Below are positions 1-6,341 of a stretch of DNA of 12,556 bases, one piece after another. Position 1 is the first letter of the stretch, and each line of letters opens with the position of its first letter. The notes under the pieces were generated by a model. The model ran no database searches. It had not been told where the DNA came from and saw nothing but the letters and a program-made list of their open reading frames with translations. The DNA is from CAYMEV01 sp964389675 [NCBI: uncultured Candidatus Sumerlaeota bacterium]. Lineage in GTDB: Bacteria > CAYMEV01. The position numbers and the translations under genes are program-made. The DNA lies in assembly GCA_964389675.1 (NCBI GenBank), contig CAYMEV010000037.1, positions 1 to 12,556 of the forward strand, in the 5' to 3' direction.

Positions 1-18
1 TAAATTGGGTATTTTTAT

Positions 19-1179
19 TTGTCGTTAGTGAGTAGGAATATTTGTCGCCAGACAATATTGATATTGTACAGGTATATTAGAAGATATATAGAGTGTTTGT
101 TTAGGAATCAAGCTGAAAATCAGGCTAATCTATCAGGGATAACCAATGAAACCATATACAACCTGCAGTTAATTAAAGGATTTTCAGCAGAAAATCGATT
201 TATTAAATTTTATAAGGATTTTCTATTAAAGATATTAAAATATGAAAGAAACAGCAATTTTAAAATACAATTTATAATATTTTTTATTTTGCTTTTTTTT
301 GGGATATTGTTTTATGCATCATTGTCTTATCTTGAAAGTACAGCATCTTTTAGGGGATTTGAAGCATCAGTTCTGATAACCTACTGCGGATATCTATACA
401 TCTTATTTAGCAAGTTTTCAGCATTTATTAGTTATTTTGGTATTATTCAGCAGGATTTAAGCTTTATAGACAGAATATATATGGTCAATGATATAGAACA
501 GCAGAAATGCGAAAAGAATACAGATCTTGATATCATGTCTATTACTATTGATGAACTAGGAAAAGGATTTGGGAGCAAATCAGTTGTCAAAGACATAAAC
601 CTTAAACTTGAGAAGGGGTCTATAACAGGAATTATCGGGAAAAGTGGAGGTGGAAAAAGCTCATTTCTAAAAACAGTATTTGGGCTTTATTCTAAAGATA
701 AAGGGAAAATCATAATTAATAAAACAAAAAATGTTGAAAGCCTAAAGTCGCTTTTTGCGAATGATATTGTTTATATTCCCCAGGATGCTACATTATTTAA
801 AGGAACAATAAGAGAAAATTTAGAGCTTCTATCTGGTATTTCTCAGATAAGTGAAGATAGAATAAAAAATATTTTTTTAAGACTCAAATTATATGAAGTA
901 TTAAAAAGAGAAAAAAGCATTCTAGACACATTAATCATGGAGAATGGAAATAACTTATCGGGGGGAGAAAAACAAAGAATAATATTTGCGGTTCTATTAC
1001 TGATCTCGCCAAAAGTAATACTCCTGGATGAGATTACATCCCAGGTAGATCCCCAGACTGAAAAGATTATTTTAGATATTGTTTCTGAAGAAAGAAAAAA
1101 GGGTAAAATTATAGTATGGATAGCACATAAGGTTAAATTCGAAGAAATATGCGACCAGATTATCGATATGAATGAATAA
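19..1179 (+). CDS. ABC exporter half-transporter (permease plus ATPase), N-terminally truncated
   Basis: ATP-driven exporter of the type that fuses a membrane domain to an ATPase domain. The ATPase half is complete: Walker A GKSGGGKSS (207-215), Q-loop Gln255, signature LSGGE (313-317), Walker B VILLDE (333-338), D-loop SQVD and H-loop His370. The membrane half is only about 165 residues, whereas the family has about 300. What remains begins near the intracellular loop (NLSGITNETIYNLQLIKGFSAE, residues 37-58) and keeps hydrophobic segments at about 83-103 and 113-145, so the first three to four helices are missing. An in-frame TAA lies at 1-3, and the TTG start at 19 has no SD, so this is probably a 5'-broken gene rather than a gene cut by the window edge. 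The stretch is visibly more AT-rich than most of the window. The exported substrate cannot be told; a polysaccharide, lipid or peptide is possible. Confidence 0.75.
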   Translation: MSLVSRNICRQTILILYRYIRRYIECLFRNQAENQANLSGITNETIYNLQLIKGFSAENRFIKFYKDFLLKILKYERNSNFKIQFIIFFILLFFGILFYASLSYLESTASFRGFEASVLITYCGYLYILFSKFSAFISYFGIIQQDLSFIDRIYMVNDIEQQKCEKNTDLDIMSITIDELGKGFGSKSVVKDINLKLEKGSITGIIGKSGGGKSSFLKTVFGLYSKDKGKIIINKTKNVESLKSLFANDIVYIPQDATLFKGTIRENLELLSGISQISEDRIKNIFLRLKLYEVLKREKSILDTLIMENGNNLSGGEKQRIIFAVLLLISPKVILLDEITSQVDPQTEKIILDIVSEERKKGKIIVWIAHKVKFEEICDQIIDMNE

Positions 1180-1221
1180 CAATAAAAGCAGTACAAAGTG
1201 AGAAGCAGCAATAAATATTGA

Positions 1222-1767
1222 AGTCTATATGTTATTGCATATTTCAAGATTGCAGAGCCATATGATAAAATTACCCTCGTTCCCCCCGCAAATAAGCCGG
1301 AAAACTGTAAACCGCTTCTTGCCCTTTCAGTCAGGAATAAAATGTCTGAAGGATCCAGCTTTACTCTTAATGGCTGGGCATCACCGGAAGAAAATGGCAT
1401 CTGGTCTGATTCCAGAGAAGCATGCCTTAGTTTCAAAATGCCTGATCTTGCCGCCCAGAGCCTTAAGCTGAAGATCAATTCCTGTGCATTTGTGAATGAA
1501 AGCCATCCCTTTCAGGAAATTGATCTGTATATCGGCGATAATTACCTTAAATCCCTTAAATACACCCTTTCTGAGAACAGAATGATAAGGTCCATTCTGA
1601 TACCGGCAAATTTTATTTTACAGGATGATTCCAGAGTCATGATAAGGTTCAGGATGAACAACCCTGTATCACCGTGTACTCTGGGCCTGTGCGCGGATGA
1701 ACGCTGTCTCGGCATCTATTTAATTTCTGTGGAGCTGTCAACTGTCTCAAATTACAATTATCTGTAG
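1222..1767 (+). pseudogene. Orphan C-terminal domain remnant (predicted beta-sandwich), 5'-truncated
   Basis: The open frame runs from just after the TGA at 1219-1221 to the TAG at 1765-1767. The first ATG is at 1342, but the protein-like sequence clearly extends upstream of it (for example KITLVPPANKPENCKPLLAL), so the ATG is not the original start. The body has the pattern GWASPEENGIWSDSREACLSF followed by alternating hydrophobic strands. I associate this 'GW..PE..G.WS' pattern with C-terminal beta-sandwich domains attached to glycosyltransferases and other surface-polysaccharide proteins, but I cannot name the family with certainty. No SD precedes any start. It is most simply the 3' end of a larger gene whose front was lost. 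With the ABC exporter remnant upstream it may mark the edge of a former polysaccharide or secretion cluster. Confidence 0.5.
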
Positions 1768-1789
1768 GCCTGTATGTGTTAACCTTTTT

Positions 1790-2064
1790 GGATCCTTTTA
1801 TTATAATATTTTCAATTAATTTTTCTCCAGATATAATATTGCTTCTTTTGCTGGTATCCACTGTATAGTTTGTCTTGATCCCTAATATTCTGTATCTGCC
1901 TTTTTTGCCTGATTCATTACTTCATTTCTTTAACTGATGCTTCTGCTTTCAGGCGGTAGAACCTTTTTTAAATTTATAGCTTTAAGGAATTTGAATATGA
2001 CACCTCCTCTTTGTTTAGATGCAAAATATATATTGGTACATAGGGTCCAGGATAACTGGTGGCA
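1790..2064 (-). mobile_element. Decayed left end of an insertion sequence (IS3-like), with transposase orfA relic
   Basis: Read on the minus strand, a TGCCACC-beginning terminus (2064-2045) is followed by a strong SD-like AGAGGAGGTG (2010-2001) and then degenerate coding sequence. One frame (1921 to about 1868) contains NESGKKGRYRILGIKTN. The adjacent frame continues TIQWIPAKEA. This resembles the 'ESGK...LGIKTNTLYRW' helix-turn-helix of IS3-type OrfA transposases with a frameshift. Several stops interrupt the region and no orfB is present, so it is not mobile. The family call rests on this weak resemblance plus the terminus layout. The relic abuts the orphan domain remnant, and the IS may have caused that gene's truncation. 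Confidence 0.4.
2045..2064 (-). repeat. IS-terminus-like 20-mer, copy 1
   Basis: On the minus strand this reads TGCCACCAGTTATCCTGGAC. It matches the 20-mer at 7644-7663 (plus strand) at 18 of 20 positions, and both are preceded by TA-pyrimidine (TAT and TAC). The copies are inverted and each would have its element body on its outer side, so they are separate solo termini rather than the two ends of one element. Confidence 0.5.
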
Positions 2065-2290
2065 ATAAAATAGTACTTGCATTGAGAGGTTGATTTATAT
2101 ATACTTGCAGTAGTGACTTTAAGACATTTGCTTTGAGAACGATAATGGAAAAATGTATGAATTTGATATTGAGGAACAGATCAATAATAGCAGGAAACAT
2201 AGATCAGGTAGTATCAAAGAGTGGAATTTGCTTATCTCATCAGCAGATATAAGCTAATGTCAGCAATGATTCAAAATATAGGTGAATGGA
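2065..2290. other. Gap without a convincing gene
   Basis: Between the IS terminus and the overlapping gene pair I see no supported gene. A short open frame on the plus strand (ATG 2153 to TAA 2255-2257, 34 codons, beginning MYEFDIEEQINNSRKHRSG) is protein-like but has no SD and no recognisable family. It could be the 3' scrap of an older gene. A weak TTGCTT (2228-2233) is the only promoter-like hexamer close to the next gene, with no good -10 at proper spacing. Confidence 0.3.
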
Positions 2291-2473
2291 ATGATTGAAA
2301 AAGTTGTTAAAATTATAGATTTAAGTGATAAAGACAATAATTTAGATGATTTGAAATATTGGTTAAGTAAACCTTCCAGAGAGAGAATCGCAGCTGTTGA
2401 ATATTTAAGGAGACAATTTTATGGAAGTTCAGCAAGACTTCAAAGAGTTGTTAGAATTGTTCAACGAACATAA
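2291..2473 (+). CDS. Small conserved-type protein upstream of and overlapping a nucleotidyltransferase gene
   Basis: Sixty residues from ATG 2291, chosen over GTG 2282 because AGGTGA (2280-2285) sits 5 bases before the ATG and would overlap the GTG. The protein is charged and has no membrane segment or signal peptide. Its recognisable stretches are DLSDKDNNLDDLKYWLSKP and the C-terminal ERIAAVEYLRRQFYGSSARL, followed by QRVVRIV. I recognise this layout as one commonly found directly in front of COG-type nucleotidyltransferases of the kind encoded next; its biochemical role is not known to me. The reading frame runs 53 nucleotides into the downstream gene, so the last 17 or so codons are shared DNA in another frame and the two products are probably translationally coupled. 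An antitoxin-like or regulatory partner role is inference from context only. Confidence 0.7.
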   Translation: MIEKVVKIIDLSDKDNNLDDLKYWLSKPSRERIAAVEYLRRQFYGSSARLQRVVRIVQRT

Positions 2474-2867
2474 TGTGCAATACATGATAGTTGGCGGATA
2501 TGCATTGGCATTTCATGGTGCACCAAGATACACAGGCGACATTGACTTATTTGTTAAGCCGGATTCAGAAAACGCACAACAAATATTGATCGCTCTTAAT
2601 AAATTCGGATTCGGATCTGCAGGAATTAAACAAGAAGATCTTGAAACACCAGACAGAGTTATTCAGCTCGGTCATCCACCGGTGCGTATTGATATAATTA
2701 CATCAATTTCCGGTCTTTCCTGGGACGAAGCATGCCGAAAACGAATAAGTGGAGAATTCGGAGATATCTCAGTATATTATATTGGAAAAGAGCATTTCAT
2801 CTTAAATAAGAGAGCTTCTGGCCGAAGAAGGGATCTTGCAGATCTGGAAGCCCTTGGAGAAGAATAA
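2421..2867 (+). CDS. Nucleotidyltransferase-fold protein (toxin-antitoxin/AbiEii-like context)
   Basis: 148 residues with the DNA polymerase-beta-type nucleotidyltransferase core. The motif GG (25-26) is followed by the metal-binding pair Asp40 and Asp42 in PRYTGDIDLFV, and a third acidic residue Asp91 in VRIDIITS. All three carboxylates are present, so the protein should be able to transfer a nucleotide to an as yet unknown target. Family relatives include stand-alone minimal nucleotidyltransferases and the enzymes of AbiE-type abortive infection and MNT systems. The ATG at 2421 has an excellent SD (AAGGAGA, 2407-2413, 7-base spacing) located inside the preceding gene. The C-terminus (FILNKRASGRRRDLADLEALGEE) is typical of this family. 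The pair behaves as a compact two-gene unit next to IS debris, as expected for a mobile accessory module. No HEPN partner is present. Confidence 0.8.
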   Translation: MEVQQDFKELLELFNEHNVQYMIVGGYALAFHGAPRYTGDIDLFVKPDSENAQQILIALNKFGFGSAGIKQEDLETPDRVIQLGHPPVRIDIITSISGLSWDEACRKRISGEFGDISVYYIGKEHFILNKRASGRRRDLADLEALGEE

Positions 2868-2917
2868 TAGATCTGGTCCTTATGTCTTCAAAAAGGATTA
2901 AGGAAATAAAGAAAAGG

Positions 2918-2955
2918 ATGCCCTGATAGAAACAGGTCATTTTATACCAGGGCAT
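2918..2955 (-). terminator. Hairpin, probable terminator of the minus-strand operon
   Basis: Arms ATGCCCTGATA (2918-2928) and TACCAGGGCAT (2945-2955) form an 11-bp stem with one G-U pair in the minus-strand transcript, with a 16-nt loop. On the minus strand the hairpin is followed by CCTTTTCTTT, a moderate T tract. No T run follows on the plus strand. It lies about 95 bases beyond the phosphohydrolase stop codon. Confidence 0.4.
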
Positions 2956-3050
2956 TAAACCTGCTCCGGTATGTATCAGCTTTTTATTTAAAGGCGGCAT
3001 CTTATTGGCACATAGGGAAATGCAAAGAAATTTACAAAGTTTCTATCAAA

Positions 3051-4301
3051 CTAACAAAACATCATATCCTTAACAGATGAAATTCTTATGGTCTTTCCTG
3101 TATCGAGTGCTTTATTGCTTGCAAAAATGCCGTCAATGGGATCGTGCATGCCCTGGAATCTTGATTCCCTGAGTATGGTATCCTTTATGAAAAACCCCTT
3201 AATATCTATTCCTTTTTGAGCCTTCATATAAATATCGTAATTTATGTTCTCTGCATCACTGTATATTTCTTTTGTACTGATTATCTTTTCAATTACAGGC
3301 TTGTTCTCAAATTCTATACCTTTTGTTATTTCCCCGAGTGTCTGGATCAGTGATTTAGTATTTTTACTGTACCTTTTTAGGGTATCAGGATTGATTGAAT
3401 ACACCCTTCCTGGATACAGTGAAAAACAGCCTGACGGGGATATGATGGGAAGATCATTGGAATCCGGTTTCAGTATGCTGTTGTCAAGCTTTAGCATACC
3501 AGAATTATATAGAAGCGTATTTGGGAAGAATTCTCTTTTAACAGGTTCAAATCCATGGTCAGAGAGCAGAAAAACTGTATTGCCAGCTTTTTTGAAATAC
3601 ATCAGGAAATCCCTGAAAAGGCTGTCAATATCACTGAGTATGCTAAGGACTGATAGAAAATAACTGCTGTTTTCATTATATATATCTTTAAGGAAATAAT
3701 GACACAATCTGTCAAGCTCCATGACATGAAAAAGGACTGCATCAAAGCCGTTATCATTTATCCATCTTAAAAGACGCCTTCTGCCCTGAAGTATCTGCTT
3801 TATTTCATCAAGGACTCCTGCCCTGTCCCCTGCATGCCCGTATGGATTGATATCGATCTTATATCCCATGCCATTTAATATGGGAAGCATCCACTTGTGA
3901 TTAACAGCCCTGTCAAGTGATGGTGAAAGAAAGTCGGATATGATAATGCCCCTGTTATAGTATGGCGGAGGATAGGTGCCGGGAATGTTCACTGCAGCAA
4001 ATGATGATCTCTTATCATCAAGGATGTCAAAGATCGTTCTGCATTTAATGTCATTGTATCCGGGTATATAAAACCTGTTATTCTCAAAGTCCCTCTCAAT
4101 GAATCCGAATATATTGTGTTCTGACGGGTCTTTTCCGGTGAGGAAGGATGCCCAGCAGACAGGGGAGAGAGGGGGCGTTTCGCTCTCTATCTTAGAATGG
4201 CTGGGGGAAGAAAGGTAGAAATCCCTTATTGCGGGTATATAATCTCCCTTTTCCCTTATAAGCCTGTCTGATGCGCCATCAAGTAGAAACCCTGCTATCA
4301 T
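3051..4301 (-). CDS. AlkP-superfamily phosphodiesterase/phosphohydrolase (type I phosphodiesterase-like)
   Basis: 416 residues. Metal-dependent hydrolase of phosphate mono- or diesters, related to type I phosphodiesterase/nucleotide pyrophosphatases. Visible active-site elements, in order: Asp8 in FLLDGAS; the nucleophile region TPPLSPVCWASFLTG (42-56), where Ser46 occupies the position usually held by Thr; Asp197 and His201 (MELDRLCH); Asp248-His249 (LLSDHGFEP); and His386 in FQGMHDPIDGIFAS. That is the full two-metal set. There is no signal peptide, so it is probably cytoplasmic, which fits the COG3379-type 'phosphohydrolase/phosphomutase' group; the natural substrate is unknown. The ATG at 4301 lies one base after the stop of the upstream gene, with no separate SD, so translation is probably coupled. 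Confidence 0.85.
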   Translation of the reverse strand: MIAGFLLDGASDRLIREKGDYIPAIRDFYLSSPSHSKIESETPPLSPVCWASFLTGKDPSEHNIFGFIERDFENNRFYIPGYNDIKCRTIFDILDDKRSSFAAVNIPGTYPPPYYNRGIIISDFLSPSLDRAVNHKWMLPILNGMGYKIDINPYGHAGDRAGVLDEIKQILQGRRRLLRWINDNGFDAVLFHVMELDRLCHYFLKDIYNENSSYFLSVLSILSDIDSLFRDFLMYFKKAGNTVFLLSDHGFEPVKREFFPNTLLYNSGMLKLDNSILKPDSNDLPIISPSGCFSLYPGRVYSINPDTLKRYSKNTKSLIQTLGEITKGIEFENKPVIEKIISTKEIYSDAENINYDIYMKAQKGIDIKGFFIKDTILRESRFQGMHDPIDGIFASNKALDTGKTIRISSVKDMMFC

Positions 4302-4302
4302 G

Positions 4303-4815
4303 CTATTTCATGTATTCGTTCTTATAGTTGATATAATTGGCAGCTGAATCTTCCAGGTGTTTTAGCTCATTTTCACTCAGGCTTCTTATGGGTTTTGCAG
4401 GTATGCCTGCATACAGCATTTTTGTCTTTACGACAGTCTTGGGCGTGACGACTGCTCCTGCAGCTACAATGCTGTATGGCTCAACAATGCAGTTGTCAAG
4501 GATTATTGAGCCTATTCCAATCAGCGAGAAGTCTCCTATCTCACCGCCGTGTATCACAACACTGTGTCCTATGGTGATATTGTCTCCTATTATTGTTGGG
4601 GCTGTGTCATGGGTTACATGGATCATTGAAAGGTCCTGAATGTTTGTATTATTCCCAATCTTGATGTAATTGACATCACCCCTTATTACAGCACCGAACC
4701 ATATACCGCAGTCATTGCCTATTTCGACATCACCTATCACAGTTGAATTTTCTGCCAGAAAGACGTTTTTGCCTATTTTTGGGCTTTTATCCCTGTATTT
4801 TAAGATTAGTGCCAT
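4303..4815 (-). CDS. Gamma-carbonic-anhydrase-like hexapeptide-repeat protein (YrdA/PaaY type)
   Basis: 170 residues forming a left-handed beta-helix, as seen in the repeating [IV]-G-x-x pattern (VIGDVEIGNDCGIWFGAVIR, then IIGDNITIGHSVVIHG and so on). The residues that bind zinc in gamma-class carbonic anhydrases are present: His66 (IHVTHD), His84 and His89 (GHSVVIHG). The conserved RGD is at 45-47. The acidic proton-shuttle loop of archaeal Cam is absent, as is usual for YrdA/PaaY/CaiE relatives, many of which have no proven carbonic anhydrase activity. The C-terminal AGIPAKPIRSLSENE is typical of the family. ATG 4815 is preceded by AGGAG 7 bases upstream. It is the first gene of an operon with the phosphohydrolase. 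On the minus strand there is a perfect TTGACA (4873-4868) and a TATAAT (4842-4837), but 25 bp apart, so they cannot act together as one normal promoter. Confidence 0.9.
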   Translation of the reverse strand: MALILKYRDKSPKIGKNVFLAENSTVIGDVEIGNDCGIWFGAVIRGDVNYIKIGNNTNIQDLSMIHVTHDTAPTIIGDNITIGHSVVIHGGEIGDFSLIGIGSIILDNCIVEPYSIVAAGAVVTPKTVVKTKMLYAGIPAKPIRSLSENELKHLEDSAANYINYKNEYMK

Positions 4816-4897
4816 TATAGAACTCCTGAAAAAAGTATTATAAAATTTCTAATTTAATATGCTTTGTTGTCAATCAAAAAGGGAAATATCCTTAATA

Positions 4898-4926
4898 TTG
4901 ACAGCCTTTCATATAAATAATAAGAT
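4898..4926 (+). promoter_or_regulatory. Predicted housekeeping promoter of the sigma-54 regulator-mtaB operon
   Basis: Perfect -35 TTGACA (4898-4903), a 17-bp spacer and a -10-like TAAGAT (4921-4926, 4 of 6 matches). Transcription would start near 4933, leaving a leader of about 50 bases before ATG 4986. No sigma-54 (-24/-12 GG..GC) site is evident here. Confidence 0.45.
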
Positions 4927-4985
4927 AGATTTCTGCCCTGTTTTGGGATATATTATATAGTACAAAATATTAGCAGGTTCAGTTT

Positions 4986-6341
4986 ATGGATAAAATACTG
5001 TTTATTGATGATGAAGTCTATAATCTTGATTCAGTAAGGATAGTCCTTAGTGAAGAGGGCTTTGATGTTGATATGGCTGACAATTCCGACAAAGGACTGG
5101 AATTAATAAAGAAGAATGATTATTCATGTGTTCTTCTGGACCTTAAGATGCCGGGCAAGGATGGTTTCCATACACTTCCTCTGATCAGGGAGTTGAACCC
5201 TGAGCTTCCTGTCATTATTCTCTCAGCATTCGGCCTTGAGAATACAGCAAGGATAGTCCTGGATCTGGGGGCATTTGATTTTATCAGCAAGCCCCCGGAT
5301 ATTGATGACCTTATCCTGAGGGTCAAGAATGCAGCAGAGCTTTATAAAAGCAGGAAAAAGCTTGAAGAGATGAAGGACAATATAATTGACAGCTTTTTTC
5401 TGAGATCCAATAATCCTGCAATGCAGCATCTTTACAAACAGGCGCAGAAGGTTGCCCCGATGAATGTCCCTGTCCTGATCACAGGGGAAAGCGGGACAGG
5501 AAAGGATGTAATGGCAAGATATATACACCATAACAGCGACAGGTATGACAGGCCGTATATAGCAATTAACTGCTCAGCCCTTCCATTCAACCTTATTGAA
5601 TCAGAGCTTTTCGGATATGAGAAGGGGGCTTTTACGGGGGCTGACAAGTCTTATAAGGGACTTTTCATGGCCGCCCAGGAAGGGACCCTATTCCTTGATG
5701 AAATAGGGGATATGCCGCTTGAGACACAGGCCAAGCTTCTAAGGGTATTGGAGACAGGAGAGTTCCACCGGATTGGCTCGTCTGCATCATATAAGACAAA
5801 TGCAAGGATCATTGCTGCAACCAATAAGAACCTTGCTGAGCGCATAAAGGACAACCTTTTTCGTGAAGATCTGTATTACCGCCTTAACGTAATTTCTCTT
5901 GAGATACCCCCTTTAAGGGAAAGAAAAGAGGATATTGCCTCATTTGCCCAGTTCTTTGTTGATGATTTCTGTCAGAAGAACAGCCTTCCCAAAAAGACCT
6001 TTTCAAAGGATGCTTTAGCCTATCTTCAGTCTCTGAGGCTGAACGGCAATATCCGCGAGCTTAAGAATCTCTGTATCAAGCTTGCCATTCTGTCTGAAGG
6101 CAATATAATGAACAGGCAGGATTTTGATAAAGCAGACCTGGAGGATAAGACAGACGGATTAATGGGGCTTCTTAATCTTTCAACCCTTAAGGAATTCAAG
6201 GCGGAATCTGAGAAGCTTTTTCTGATACAGAAGCTTAAAGAGAATGATTATAACATCTCCAGGACTGCACAGGAGATCCAGACTCCAAGGTCGAACCTCT
6301 ATAAGAAAATAGAATCCTATGGTATCGAGATCAAAAATTAG
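4986..6341 (+). CDS. Sigma-54-dependent response regulator, NtrC/NtrX family
   Basis: 451 residues, full three-domain architecture. A receiver domain (about 1-120) has the acidic pocket Asp8-Asp9, phosphoacceptor Asp52 (LLDLKMPG) and Lys102. An AAA+ domain (about 140-375) has Walker A GESGTGKD (167-174), the sigma-54-contacting GAFTGA loop (214-219), Walker B TLFLDE (234-239) and the REDLYYRLNV segment. A Fis-type helix-turn-helix (about 423-446, NISRTAQEIQTPRSNLYKKI) would bind enhancer DNA. Phosphorylated, it should activate sigma-54 RNA polymerase at unknown targets. The usual WPGNVREL motif reads LNGNIREL here, losing the Trp-Pro but keeping the Arg-Glu-Leu. No sensor kinase is encoded nearby, so its partner is elsewhere. 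The SD is weak (CAGG). Its 3' end overlaps mtaB by 23 bases, so the two genes are co-transcribed. Confidence 0.95.
   Translation: MDKILFIDDEVYNLDSVRIVLSEEGFDVDMADNSDKGLELIKKNDYSCVLLDLKMPGKDGFHTLPLIRELNPELPVIILSAFGLENTARIVLDLGAFDFISKPPDIDDLILRVKNAAELYKSRKKLEEMKDNIIDSFFLRSNNPAMQHLYKQAQKVAPMNVPVLITGESGTGKDVMARYIHHNSDRYDRPYIAINCSALPFNLIESELFGYEKGAFTGADKSYKGLFMAAQEGTLFLDEIGDMPLETQAKLLRVLETGEFHRIGSSASYKTNARIIAATNKNLAERIKDNLFREDLYYRLNVISLEIPPLRERKEDIASFAQFFVDDFCQKNSLPKKTFSKDALAYLQSLRLNGNIRELKNLCIKLAILSEGNIMNRQDFDKADLEDKTDGLMGLLNLSTLKEFKAESEKLFLIQKLKENDYNISRTAQEIQTPRSNLYKKIESYGIEIKN

Noticed and set aside
3244-3663. 139-codon plus-strand frame opposite the phosphohydrolase gene
   Set aside because: It lies wholly inside a well-supported minus-strand gene, has no SD and no family-like motif; it is a shadow frame.
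4837-4873. Minus-strand TTGACA (4873-4868) and TATAAT (4842-4837) as the promoter of the gamma-carbonic-anhydrase-like gene
   Set aside because: Both hexamers are perfect, but the spacer is 25 bp, far from the workable 16-19 bp, so they were not listed as one promoter.
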